Position numbers and translations under genes: made by a program. From IMG/VR virus record IMGVR_UViG_3300027082_000009, positions 1 through 20,597 of that record: a stretch of DNA of 20,597 nucleotides. One strand, 5' to 3'. Origin of the DNA: a virus. The notes under the pieces are model-generated. The model had not been told where the DNA came from, made no database searches, and saw only the letters and a program-made list of their open reading frames with translations. Positions 7,222 to 14,310 of this stretch are shown here, piece after piece. Position 1 is the stretch's first letter, and every line of letters starts with the position of its first letter.

Positions 7222-7950
7222 TTGGCTAGAAACCAGAGAGCAATTTTTCCAACCCTTCCAGACGAAGAGACGTATTATGTATACGCCTTTTATGACAGGG
7301 GTGACATATTCTACATAGGGAAGGGTAGATGGTATAGGTGTACCAAGCACTTCTCTGAGTATTCATTGAAGGAAAGTACGCCCAAGAACAGCAAGATAAA
7401 GAAGGTCAACAAACAAGGACGCAAAGTCGAAGTAAGGTTTTTTGCCATACATTTGACTGAGCGAGAGGCGTTAGTTCTGGAGAAGAAACTGATTGAGTCA
7501 TATGGGTTGAAATCCGAAGGTGGAGTGTTAACCAATCTTCGCTATGGAAGCCTAGACTCAGCGGGTCTTTGGACAGAGGATCGGAAGAAGCTGCACTCAG
7601 AAAGACTTCGTGGAAAGAACAGCAATGTTCCTCTTGACCTTGTTAAGAAAGCGAAGTGCCTATCTTACTATAGAGGTATGAAGCTGAAAGACATTGTTCA
7701 GTTAGACGAGTTTGCTGAGTACAATCTCTCACCGGGAACCATCCGTAATTGGTGCCAAGGCAAGAAGTTTTCTTATATACTTCCTCACTTGAACCACGAC
7801 AGAAGTACAATTCGTAATGAGAAGTACAACGAGTTCTTAAATCTCTTTGAGAAGGGTTTTGCGTTAAAGCAAATCTCTGACATTCTGGGACTAGAGATTC
7901 CGTTAGTCCATCATTACAACTCCTGTCGTAAAAACGAAGGTTCCTCATGA
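7222..7950 (+). CDS. Free-standing GIY-YIG homing endonuclease
   Basis: Predicted homing nuclease, 242 residues. The GIY-YIG core lies at residues 13-95: YYVYAFYDRGDIFYIGKG gives the two signature strands. Arg in GRWYRCTKHF is the candidate catalytic Arg, and the metal-binding Glu lies in EREALVLEKKLIESYG. The C-terminal part has a helix-turn-helix-like segment (SPGTIRNWCQGKKF) and a final helical repeat, as in DNA-binding tails of phage homing endonucleases. The start is TTG at 7222, set by GGAGGT five bases upstream; there is no usable in-frame ATG nearby. It lies between the capsid and the next virion gene and has its own promoter and a masked ribosome binding site, so it appears independently regulated. 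Confidence 0.9.
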   Translation: MARNQRAIFPTLPDEETYYVYAFYDRGDIFYIGKGRWYRCTKHFSEYSLKESTPKNSKIKKVNKQGRKVEVRFFAIHLTEREALVLEKKLIESYGLKSEGGVLTNLRYGSLDSAGLWTEDRKKLHSERLRGKNSNVPLDLVKKAKCLSYYRGMKLKDIVQLDEFAEYNLSPGTIRNWCQGKKFSYILPHLNHDRSTIRNEKYNEFLNLFEKGFALKQISDILGLEIPLVHHYNSCRKNEGSS

Positions 7951-7977
7951 CGCCCATATACAGGAGGTTAATTATAA

Positions 7978-8301
7978 ATGCGAGTAGAACGCTCATTTGA
8001 TCCTAGTAAGGAATTCTACGCCAAACGTTCTTTCAAATACTCCGGTAGAGATTACGTTCGTGGTGACAAGTTCCCATCTAGGGATATTAGCAATAAACAA
8101 CTTCTCAAGTTTTATCAGAATGGTTTTGTAGGTTACTCAGAAGACTTTAGAGATAACAAAGCTTCTATCAAAGAAGTCTCTATTGAAAAAGAAGAGCCGC
8201 AAGTTCAGTCTGAAGAAGTTGTTGAACAGAAAGATGCTGAAGAAAAACCTAAGCGTCGTTATCGGTCTAAGAAGAAAACTCAACCTGATTCCCAAGGTTA
8301 A
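7978..8301 (+). CDS. Small basic protein of unknown function in head-neck cluster
   Basis: I do not recognise this 107-residue protein. Residues 1-55 look like a small folded domain (FYAKRSFKYSGRDYVRGDKFPS, followed by SNKQLLKFYQNGFVGY), a pattern reminiscent of short phage head-tail region proteins with a K/R-x-x-G-D-x-F turn. Residues 60-107 are disordered, first acidic (EKEEPQVQSEEVVEQ) and then strongly basic (KPKRRYRSKKK). The start is set by AGGAGG ten bases upstream. Its place between the capsid gene and the neck block suggests a head-associated accessory role, which is only inference. Confidence 0.6.
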   Translation: MRVERSFDPSKEFYAKRSFKYSGRDYVRGDKFPSRDISNKQLLKFYQNGFVGYSEDFRDNKASIKEVSIEKEEPQVQSEEVVEQKDAEEKPKRRYRSKKKTQPDSQG

Positions 8302-8303
8302 TT

Positions 8304-8360
8304 GTGGGGTTATAGTTTCTGGTTGGGATTAATAAGTAAACCCCACTACTTACCCAACCA
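8304..8360 (+). promoter_or_regulatory. Predicted RNA pseudoknot in leader of the 8378 gene
   Basis: Three complementarities interlock. Stem B: TGGTTGGG (8320-8327) with CCCAACCA (8353-8360). Inside it, stem C: TAAGTA (8333-8338) with TACTTA (8347-8352). The apical loop of C is exactly AACCCCAC (8339-8346), perfectly complementary to GTGGGGTT (8304-8311) just upstream. The result is a stacked hairpin whose loop can pair with its 5' flank. TTTT follows at 8361-8364, then an AAGGA Shine-Dalgarno and the ATG at 8378, so it may act as a terminator/attenuator or as a translational control element. All pairings are seen; the function is inferred. Confidence 0.6.
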
Positions 8361-8377
8361 TTTTAAGGAATTATATC

Positions 8378-8983
8378 ATGAGTTTTGTAAAAGGCTGGTC
8401 AAGGCGTTTATTCTTCGCAATTAGAGAATCTATTGGTGGTACTTTTGCAATCACCACTCAACCGTTTATCGAGCTAAATGTTAAACGTGGTCAACAGTTT
8501 GAAGCCAGACACAAGGTAACTGGCATTGCTACAGGCGCTAAGAAGTATTATTTACTAAGGACGGCTGCTGATCCAATTATTCTTAAGAGAAGAGTGTTGG
8601 TTACAAACTCTAACGAGGTTAATTTCAAAGTTTCTAGGACACCTACTATCACAGGAACCGGAACCCCAGTCTTTATCAGGAATTATAACGAAGTTGCTCC
8701 TAATGTTAATGCTGTTCAAGTATTTGTTGATCCAACATTCTCAGCAACTGGAACACTTCGCACACAAGATTATTTACCGGGTTCTGAAAACGCTGGCAAC
8801 AGGTCTTCTGGATCATTTTCTCAAGAAGGCTTTGAGAGAATTCTTGCAGCGAATACAGATTTCCTTTTGGAAATTGCCAACGACGGTACAACAAACCCTT
8901 TGAATTTTTATCTTGAATTATCGTGGTACGAAGGGCCGATTGTCCCAATGGGTGAAGATGACGAAGTTATCCCTACAGATTAA
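8378..8983 (+). CDS. Putative virion structural protein (unrecognised)
   Basis: I cannot assign a family to this 201-residue protein. It looks beta-rich: runs such as GTFAITTQPFIELNVKRGQQFEARHKV, KKYYLLRTAADPIILKRRVLVT and VQVFVDPTFSATGT alternate hydrophobic and polar residues, ending with FYLELSWYEGPIVPMGEDDE. There is no signal peptide or membrane segment. The setting, directly before the head-tail adaptor and behind a structured leader, suggests a head decoration, fibre or neck protein. The start at 8378 has AAGGA eight bases upstream. Confidence 0.6.
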   Translation: MSFVKGWSRRLFFAIRESIGGTFAITTQPFIELNVKRGQQFEARHKVTGIATGAKKYYLLRTAADPIILKRRVLVTNSNEVNFKVSRTPTITGTGTPVFIRNYNEVAPNVNAVQVFVDPTFSATGTLRTQDYLPGSENAGNRSSGSFSQEGFERILAANTDFLLEIANDGTTNPLNFYLELSWYEGPIVPMGEDDEVIPTD

Positions 8984-8996
8984 TTAAGGAGGGCGC

Positions 8997-9455
8997 ATGG
9001 CGTTTACTTATACGGGCGACCTTAATAATGCGCTGGACTACGTGAGATTTAAAATTGATGATAAAGAAGAAGAGTATGCAATCTTTCAAGATGGCGAGAT
9101 TAATTACTTTATCGATCAATTAGAAGAACCTCTTACTGAACAAAAGCTTAATAAAGTTTCACTGAACCTTCTTAAACAGATTCTTCAAACACTTCTACGC
9201 AGTCCCTCTAGAGAGAGGTCCGGGCAGTATGAAGTATATCGTAGTGACTCGCAAGCACTGACACTTGCTATCTCAGAACTTGAAGATGAGATCAAGAAGA
9301 ATGCTGGTTTTGCTAAACCTTCCTTTGGTGGTGTTTACAAATCAGAAGTGCAGAATAATCGTCACAATGATTCCTTCACAGAAACTGTTTTCTATCGTGA
9401 CAGAGTTTATCGAGATGTAACTAGAGCAGATGATTTCTTCGAGCACCAAGTATGA
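8997..9455 (+). CDS. Head-tail adaptor / connector protein
   Basis: A 152-residue protein probably forming the adaptor ring below the portal. The opening YTGDLNNALDYVRFKIDD, then FQDGEINYFIDQLEEPL and a helix with LLKQILQTLL, fits the helical-bundle head-completion adaptor (gp6/gp15-like) family. In those proteins the N-terminal part describes the number of steps along a DNA-filled connector. The C-terminal 40 residues are extended and polar, a likely portal-docking tail. AAGGAGGG lies five bases before the ATG. The stop overlaps the next start by four bases (ATGA), so the two are translationally coupled. Confidence 0.68.
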   Translation: MAFTYTGDLNNALDYVRFKIDDKEEEYAIFQDGEINYFIDQLEEPLTEQKLNKVSLNLLKQILQTLLRSPSRERSGQYEVYRSDSQALTLAISELEDEIKKNAGFAKPSFGGVYKSEVQNNRHNDSFTETVFYRDRVYRDVTRADDFFEHQV

Positions 9456-9943
9456 AATCCACACTAGACTTATCAGGTATAAAGAAACTTGAAAGCAAAC
9501 TAAACAAACTAAAAACCAAAGAAGTTGATTTTGGTTACTTTCAATCTACTGGTACACACTCTACTGCAAAGATGCCTTACGCACAACTTGCATGGATTCT
9601 TGAAGAAGGTACACGTTCTAATGAAGGTGGTTATGCGATTCCTCCAAGACCTGCTCTGAAGGATTTGGCAAGTAAGTTAAGAACTTCCCACACTGAGTTT
9701 GAAACTGAGATGACACCTTTCTACAAGACATTTCTTGAGAATGAATCACAATCTGAAATCAGTCTTGTAAGGAATGCTGCTGAACACTTGAAAGGTCGTT
9801 ACCAATACAATATGGAATTTTGGTATATCGAAGGTTCCAAGAATACCCGTAACGCACCTTTGACACTTGCTCTTAAAGGTCATAATCGTCCTTACGAAGA
9901 TACTGGTGAACTTATTGCTAATGCCGATTACCGAATAACTTAA
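9452..9943 (+). CDS. Tail completion / neck protein (HK97 gp10-like)
   Basis: The 163-residue product has the hallmark of the gp10/Mu gpG-like tail-completion family: VDFGYFQSTGTHSTAKMPYAQLAWILEEGT followed by IPPRPALKDLA (residues about 25-70), where the YA..A...E.GT and IP.RP motifs are conserved. The C-terminal half has RNAAEHLKGRYQYNM and a final ALKGHNRPYEDTGELIANADYRI, again matching the family end LIDTG.L..S..Y.I. These proteins join the head connector to the tail. The start codon overlaps the adaptor stop codon. Confidence 0.82.
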   Translation: MKSTLDLSGIKKLESKLNKLKTKEVDFGYFQSTGTHSTAKMPYAQLAWILEEGTRSNEGGYAIPPRPALKDLASKLRTSHTEFETEMTPFYKTFLENESQSEISLVRNAAEHLKGRYQYNMEFWYIEGSKNTRNAPLTLALKGHNRPYEDTGELIANADYRIT

Positions 9944-9954
9944 AGGGGCAGTTT

Positions 9955-10335
9955 ATGACAATCAAAACGAAAATGAAACTATCCTTAGTCGGCAGAAGGA
10001 CTTATACAGTTACTCCTTATAGTGGTGGTTATGTTAATGGTCGTTGGGAACAAGTTGCAGGTACACCTTTTGAAGTAGCGGGCAATGAGCAACCTTCGGG
10101 TCCACAAGAATTACAAATGCTCCCTGATAGTTTCAGAAGTAAAGATGTAAGGCTGTTTATGTCTACATCTAATCTGAAGATTATTAATGAAGGCTCTGGT
10201 GGTGTTGCTGACAAGATCACTATTGACGGTGAACAGTTCAATATTCAAAAGAAGAAGTCTTATCAGATGGGGCCTAGGCAGCATTACGAATATATCATTG
10301 TTCGTGAAGAACAGTCGGCTGGGGGTACTCAATAA
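9955..10335 (+). CDS. Head-closure / head-tail joining protein
   Basis: A 126-residue, beta-rich protein at the position of the stopper (head-closure) ring, which plugs the portal channel until tail attachment. The segment VNGRWEQVAGTPFEVAGNEQPSGPQELQMLPDSFRSKDVRLFMSTSNLK is typical of small minor capsid/head-closure proteins with a P..G.E...LP...R.....kvyt pattern. This is followed by DKITIDGEQFNIQKKKSYQMG, the usual final beta-hairpin (D.v..dG..Y.V....), and ends in a Tyr-rich strand. Stop and next start overlap (TAATG). Confidence 0.75.
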   Translation: MTIKTKMKLSLVGRRTYTVTPYSGGYVNGRWEQVAGTPFEVAGNEQPSGPQELQMLPDSFRSKDVRLFMSTSNLKIINEGSGGVADKITIDGEQFNIQKKKSYQMGPRQHYEYIIVREEQSAGGTQ

Positions 10336-10820
10336 TGTTTATTACAAATATTGAGAATGCTCTGCTAACTGTTCTTAATGACTACTTCACAATCCCCATT
10401 ATACTTGATTATCAAGGCGGTGATGAACCTCAAGGTGATTATGGAGTATTCGGGATTACAACTGCTAATAAAATCCACAGGGATAATGATAGTTCTTATT
10501 CCACAGTAGATGGGTTTGAAGAACGAATAAAACAAGATTATGAAGTTGTAACAACATTGCGTTTTTATGGGGACACTTGTTACGACAATGCTTTTGAAGC
10601 ACAAGCAATACTGCAAATGAGAAATACCCAAGAAGAATTACATTATAATAATTGTATTTCTGTTATTGATGTAAATAGCATAAGAAGAATGCCAGAACTA
10701 AGGGATACTGATTATATCCAAAAAGCATCTTTTGATTTGAACCTTCTTATTGGGTTTGAATTCATTAGAGAAGTTGATTGGTTTGATACTGTTATCTGGG
10801 CTGGTGATTTTTATGCGTAA
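10335..10820 (+). CDS. Tail terminator (phage neck terminator gp12-like / LIC_12616 family)
   Basis: The tail terminator caps the finished tail tube and sheath so that the tail can join the head. The 161-residue product begins with FITNIENALLTVLNDYF and contains GDYGVFGITTANKI, then a central KQDYEVVTTLRFYGDTCYDNAFEAQA strand-helix. This is the same order as in gp12-like neck terminator proteins and other phage terminators (QD.e.t..l..yG..A.d.a......). The last strand FDLNLLIGFEFIREVDWFD closes the fold. It lies between head closure and sheath, as expected. Its final codons overlap the start of the next small gene. Confidence 0.75.
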   Translation: MFITNIENALLTVLNDYFTIPIILDYQGGDEPQGDYGVFGITTANKIHRDNDSSYSTVDGFEERIKQDYEVVTTLRFYGDTCYDNAFEAQAILQMRNTQEELHYNNCISVIDVNSIRRMPELRDTDYIQKASFDLNLLIGFEFIREVDWFDTVIWAGDFYA

Positions 10821-11022
10821 AGTTTTGAGTGTTGGCAATACTGTCAAGTTTGATATTGAGGATAAACCGACACCCTCACCTTTCCCGTATAGGAAAATCC
10901 TAAGTGTCACCAATCGTGTTGATCTTGAGAATTGGTATGCGATTAATGCTTGGGTCAATTCAGCAGAAGTTCTCTACAACACAGTAAATACAACACTTCA
11001 CTTGTATCTTAACAATAAGTGA
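10813..11022 (+). CDS. Small protein of unknown function before the sheath gene
   Basis: A 69-residue product starting at the ATG at 10813, which overlaps the last two codons of the tail terminator (stop 10818-10820). The frame is open further upstream, but only inside the terminator gene, so the short version is preferred. The Shine-Dalgarno is weak (CTGGTG). The sequence (MRKVLSVGNTVKFDIED ... ENWYAINAWVNSAEVLYNTV) looks like a small beta/alpha protein with no membrane segment. I do not recognise it; position suggests a neck or tail accessory protein. Confidence 0.5.
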   Translation: MRKVLSVGNTVKFDIEDKPTPSPFPYRKILSVTNRVDLENWYAINAWVNSAEVLYNTVNTTLHLYLNNK

Positions 11023-11052
11023 AAAACCGCCCACAAATGATGGAGTAATTTA

Positions 11053-12066
11053 ATGGCTGACGTTAGCGAAATTATTGAAATTAACATCTCGCGTGAAACA
11101 CGCGGTGTATCCCGGCAGGGTTTTGGAACCCCGCTTTTCATTGGCTCAACAACTGGTGTGTATTCTGATGGCGAATATATTCGCAGTTATACCACTGCTG
11201 ATGCCGTTCTTGAAGACTTCGGTGATGGTTCCCCAGAGTATACCGCAGCACTGCGTACTTTCGGTCAACAGATTTCCCCGACCTATTTGAAGATTGGTAA
11301 TCATAAGACTGGCACACTGTCTGTTGATTTCACTATTGGTACTGTTGAAGATAGCACTGCTTACAGCATTACTATTGACAGTGTTCTTGTGGAAATCACT
11401 TCTGGCACTGGTGTCATTGCTGAAGACATTGTTAATGATCTTGAAGCAGAATTTATTAATGTCAATGCTCCCGGTGCTTTCATTGATAATGAAGATGGTA
11501 CTTTTGAAGTTGTTCCCGAAGACCCGAACGACTTCACTTATGATAATACCGCAAACATTACTGCTGTCGAGAACACTGAAAGCATTGTTGAATCTTATGG
11601 TAAGATGAAAGAAGCTGACGATGATTTTTACTTCGTCACTCTTTACAGCCACTCTTCTTCCGATATTGAAGAGATGGCGGATACTGTAGAGTCTGAAAAG
11701 CGTATCTTCGTGACTTCTTACAGTGGTTCCGATGCCACAGATGCCCAAGACGAAAATGACATTGGTTCTGTTCTGCAAGCGAAAGACCTTGCCCGCACCA
11801 TGATCATTTATGCCGAAGATACCTCTGAACTTCCTGAGAATGCTTTTGTTGGTCTTCAGGCTCCGAAAGCTCCCGGTTCAACTACTTGGAAGTTTAAGAG
11901 TGTTTCTGGCGTGACTGTTTCAAATCTCACTACTACCCAAAGCCTTGTGCTGAAGGGTACTCAGTTTGATTATGGCAAGGGTTACAACACTTATGAGCGT
12001 GTTGGTGGTCGTAATATTCTTCGTGAAGGTCGCGTTGTAAATTCTGAATTTGTCGATAAACTTAAT
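11053..12066 (+). CDS. Tail sheath protein (DUF3383-like), exon 1
   Basis: First 338 residues of a contractile tail sheath, the outer tube that shortens on infection. The N-terminus (VSEIIEINISRETRGVSRQGFG, then PLFIGS) and the later KDLARTMIIYAED and GQYNTY-like region KGTQFDYGKGYNTYERVGGRNILREGRV match DUF3383 sheath proteins. Without splicing, translation would stop two codons into the intron after Asn338-Val-Ala. The exon boundary was placed after CTTAAT because the exon end pairs with an internal guide at 12080-12089, with a U-G pair at the splice site, and because joining to 12325 restores the motif NVIRFADWLEARM. The full spliced protein is 438 residues. Confidence 0.85.
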
Positions 12067-12324
12067 GTCGCCTGATAGGGTAACTTATCAGTGAAAACTC
12101 TGTGAATTCGGGGGAACTCTTAGCAGGTAAAGCTGAAGACAATCCCGAGCCAAGCTCGATTCTTAATAGAATCTTGAAGGTGTAACGACTATTATGTAGG
12201 ATCAAGTGATCCGAAGCGCAGAGCAACCTTTTCGGAGGTTGATGATATAGTCTGATCTATATAGAAATATATAGCTGCAAGTAATGTTGCGGGCATGGAT
12301 TAACGACCCATGTTGAACATATTG
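12067..12324 (+). ncRNA. Group I intron, 258 bp, ORF-less, in the tail sheath gene
   Basis: The catalytic core is visible. P4: TTCGGG (12107-12112) with CCCGAG (12144-12149). P6a hairpin: GATTCT/AGAATC (12158-12173). P7: GACTA (12187-12191) with TAGTC (12248-12252), inside the R-like TGTAACGACTA and S-like GATATAGTCT segments. P8 hairpin: GGATC/GATCC (12199-12212). P9: CTATATA/TATATAG (12257-12274) capped by a GAAA tetraloop. P1 is formed by the exon end GATAAACTTAAT and the guide GTAACTTATC (12080-12089), with two bulged bases and one mismatch. The terminal G is 12324. There is no room for an endonuclease gene. The boundaries come from the P1 U-G rule plus restored protein reading. Confidence 0.88.
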
Positions 12325-12627
12325 GTTATCAGATTTGCAGATTGGCTTGAAGCACGTATGCGTGAGCGTATTTACCTGACGCTTGTTAATGCTGAGAAAA
12401 TCCCTTACACCAATGCTGGCTTTGCTATTATTGAAGGGCGTATGCGTGAAGTCCTTCAGGATGGCGTTGCAGCAGGTGGCCTTGGTAGTTTCACTGTGGA
12501 TGTTCCTAATGCCCGCACTCTTGATCCGAACCTTCGTGCAAATCGTGTTGCAGAAGGGTTTGAGTTTGAGGGTGTTCTTGCTGGCGCAGTTCACTTTGTT
12601 GCTATTCGTGGGAAACTCACGATTTAA
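12325..12627 (+). CDS. Tail sheath protein, exon 2 (C-terminal 100 residues)
   Basis: This is the C-terminal part of the sheath. Starting with GTT ATC AGA, it encodes VIRFADWLEARMRERIYLTL, followed by KIPYTNAGFAIIEGRMREVLQDGV, which is the conserved end of DUF3383 sheath proteins where subunits interlink. The upstream ATG at 12310 lies inside the intron, has no Shine-Dalgarno and would add unrelated residues, so it should not be taken as a gene start. The stop at 12625-12627 is followed by a GC-rich hairpin. Confidence 0.87.
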   Translation, partial: VIRFADWLEARMRERIYLTLVNAEKIPYTNAGFAIIEGRMREVLQDGVAAGGLGSFTVDVPNARTLDPNLRANRVAEGFEFEGVLAGAVHFVAIRGKLTI

Positions 12628-12639
12628 CAAGCACTGGAA

Positions 12640-12659
12640 GGGCGGTGGATAAGCCGCCC
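12640..12659 (+). other. GC-rich hairpin between sheath and tube genes
   Basis: GGGCGG (12640-12645) pairs perfectly with CCGCCC (12654-12659) around an 8-nt loop. No U-tract follows, so it is more likely an mRNA-stabilising or processing hairpin upstream of the tube gene than a terminator. Confidence 0.45.
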
Positions 12660-12699
12660 AACCTCCAAATATAATTTATAGTTTTAGGAGCAAGTAAAT

Positions 12700-13218
12700 A
12701 TGAGTTGCGTAGGTACATACTCTCCCGAATTTACTGATGTCGTTATTTCTAACGATCAGTTGTCACACATTGTTAACGGGTACGCAGAAGGCACTTTCAT
12801 TTCTATTGAGCCTTTCGAAGATCGTATCACTCCTATGTATGGTGCAAAAGGTGAAGCATATCGTGCAGTGAGTGCTGTTCGTGCTTTTGATATGACCATT
12901 ACTCTTTCACAGACTTCCCATTCCAATGATGTTCTTACTCAGATTCTTCGTAATGATCGTGAGAGCCTGGAAGGAACCTTTACTGTCACCATGAAAGATT
13001 CCTCTGGTACTACCGTGTTCACAGAGCGTTGTGCATACATCGGTACTGAGCCTTCCCAGTCTTTCTCAGGCGGTGGCACTATTGAAAGCCGTGAGTGGTC
13101 TATCCATCTTCCGAATCCTGATTATGTTATTGGTGGTAACGGCAAGTTCTCCACTGGCAATCAGAATGATCTGGAAGCTGCTGGTGGTAACGTACCGTCC
13201 CGTTGGCAAGCCGAATAA
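12700..13218 (+). CDS. Tail tube protein, copy 1 (DUF3277-like)
   Basis: Probable main tail tube subunit, 172 residues. It begins SCVGTYSPEFTDVVISND and contains FISIEPFEDRITPMYGAKGE, AFDMTITLSQTSHSNDVLTQILRND and a GTFTVTMKDSSGTTVF strand. It then has PSQSFSGGGTIESREWSIHLPNPDYVIGGNG. This layout (G.fi.i......f....G..Ge......n....itltl.qtS..nd.Ls.l...D) is typical of the DUF3277 tube/structural family. Codon use is more optimal than in copies 2 and 3, and a stem-loop with short U-run follows it, so it is probably the abundant one. Shine-Dalgarno: TAGGAG, about 9 nt before the ATG. Confidence 0.83.
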   Translation: MSCVGTYSPEFTDVVISNDQLSHIVNGYAEGTFISIEPFEDRITPMYGAKGEAYRAVSAVRAFDMTITLSQTSHSNDVLTQILRNDRESLEGTFTVTMKDSSGTTVFTERCAYIGTEPSQSFSGGGTIESREWSIHLPNPDYVIGGNGKFSTGNQNDLEAAGGNVPSRWQAE

Positions 13219-13228
13219 TACGGTGTTT

Positions 13229-13254
13229 TTGGGGTAGAATTCCTACCCCAATTT
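13229..13254 (+). terminator. Intrinsic terminator-like hairpin after tube copy 1
   Basis: TTGGGGTAG (13229-13237) and CTACCCCAA (13243-13251) form a perfect 9-bp stem with a 5-nt loop, followed by only TTT. The short U-run suggests partial termination, lowering expression of genes downstream of the abundant tube protein. Confidence 0.6.
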
Positions 13255-13272
13255 CCAACAGGGGGTTGACCA

Positions 13273-13782
13273 ATGGCATGTGTAGAAACGTATTCACCGG
13301 GGGAAGTTTCCCTAATAATTGCCTTGCTTTATGAAGCACAGGGCTTCTCCCCGAACTCTATTATAAGCCTTTCAAAAGATGAGAGTTACTTTACTACTCA
13401 GAAAGGTTCAACAGGTGGTGTCGAAAGAACAGCCATCGCTGATAACACATATACCCTAGAAGTTTCCCTCGCTCAGACATCCTCTACTAATAGTGTTCTA
13501 AATGCACTAGCAACAGTAGACGACCTTTCCAAGTCTGGCATCTTCCCGATCTTTGCAAAAGATTCATCGGGACAATCTCTCTTCCTCGCCTCTTCCTGCT
13601 GGATTGAAAGTCCACCTTCGGCTTCTTACACAGGTTCTATTGAAACTAGAACTTGGACTATCAAGTGTTCAGAAGTTGTATTTGGTCTTTCCGGTAATTC
13701 CGAAGATGAAACTGTTATTGACCAACTAAGTCGCTTGGCTACAGTTGCAGGTCAATTCGGAAATTCTTCTGGGATTCTATAA
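13273..13782 (+). CDS. Tail tube-like paralogue, copy 2
   Basis: This 169-residue product is a paralogue of the preceding tube protein. The two share the start (S/A)CV.TYSP, the TYTLEVSLAQTSSTNSVLNALATVDDLS segment (compare ITLSQTSHSNDVLTQILRNDRES), the SGIFPIFAKDSSGQSLF strand and the PSASYTGSIETRTWTIKC strand. It lacks the Gly-rich loop of copy 1 and has a different C-terminus (VIDQLSRLATVAGQFG). It may be a tail-initiator or tube cap-proximal ring protein of the same fold. GGGGG precedes the ATG. It is expressed downstream of a partial terminator. Confidence 0.72.
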   Translation: MACVETYSPGEVSLIIALLYEAQGFSPNSIISLSKDESYFTTQKGSTGGVERTAIADNTYTLEVSLAQTSSTNSVLNALATVDDLSKSGIFPIFAKDSSGQSLFLASSCWIESPPSASYTGSIETRTWTIKCSEVVFGLSGNSEDETVIDQLSRLATVAGQFGNSSGIL

Positions 13783-13794
13783 AGGGGGTTATTT

Positions 13795-14280
13795 ATGAAA
13801 CTAGCAACATTCTCCCCTGAAGACATTGTATTCAGCGTCAACGATTATCGTGTCACAGACTTTGCCGATGGGACTTTTGTTGATATCAACAAGAATTCAC
13901 AAAACTTTAGGCAAGTCAGGGGTATTCGAGGAAAGCATACGAGAGTTCATACCAGAGACAGGTCTGGTGTTATTACCTTCCGAATGATGCAGACTTCCAA
14001 TCAGAATGACCTTTTAAGTCAATTGGCAAATGCTGATGATCTTAATATGACGGGTCTTCTGCTTGTGACAATCAGGGACATTGGTGGTCAAACAGGTCTA
14101 CAGTTTGGTAATGCGTATCTTGATGGTCTTCCTAATCTCTCTTTTCAGGGCAGCACAACAACACCTAGAGAGTGGAAAATCTTTTACGAATTCGTCACAA
14201 GGTACGATGTGGGCGGCAATGAGAGAAGTCCTCTTGATTTCCTAACTGAGACACTTCCTGGTAACTTTAACGGGTTCTAA
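13795..14280 (+). CDS. Tail tube-like paralogue, copy 3
   Basis: The third member of the same family has 161 residues. The order of motifs repeats: LATFSPEDIVFSVNDYRVTDFADGTFVDI, then VRGIRGKHTRVHTRDRSGVITFRMMQTSNQNDLLSQLANADDLN, MTGLLLVTIRDIGGQTGL and a PNLSFQGSTTTPREWKIFYE strand. It keeps the G.f..I start of copy 1 better than copy 2 does. It could be a tube-to-baseplate adaptor or a minor tube ring; which of the three is the main tube protein cannot be decided here. GGGGG Shine-Dalgarno, 12 bp after copy 2. Confidence 0.72.
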   Translation: MKLATFSPEDIVFSVNDYRVTDFADGTFVDINKNSQNFRQVRGIRGKHTRVHTRDRSGVITFRMMQTSNQNDLLSQLANADDLNMTGLLLVTIRDIGGQTGLQFGNAYLDGLPNLSFQGSTTTPREWKIFYEFVTRYDVGGNERSPLDFLTETLPGNFNGF

Positions 14281-14310
14281 TCAATCAACAATATAGTGGG
14301 GCTATATAAT

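Noticed and set aside
6139-7350. A 403-codon open frame on the minus strand opposite the capsid gene
   Set aside because: It mirrors the codon bias of the capsid gene, has no Shine-Dalgarno or recognisable motif, and crosses the GIY-YIG promoter region.
10997-11023. 7-bp inverted repeat TTCACTT/AAGTGAA before the sheath gene as a terminator
   Set aside because: AT-rich short stem without a U-tract on either useful side; may be chance.
12310-12627. A separate gene starting at the ATG at 12310
   Set aside because: The ATG lies in the intron, lacks a Shine-Dalgarno, and the following residues are the conserved C-terminus of the sheath.
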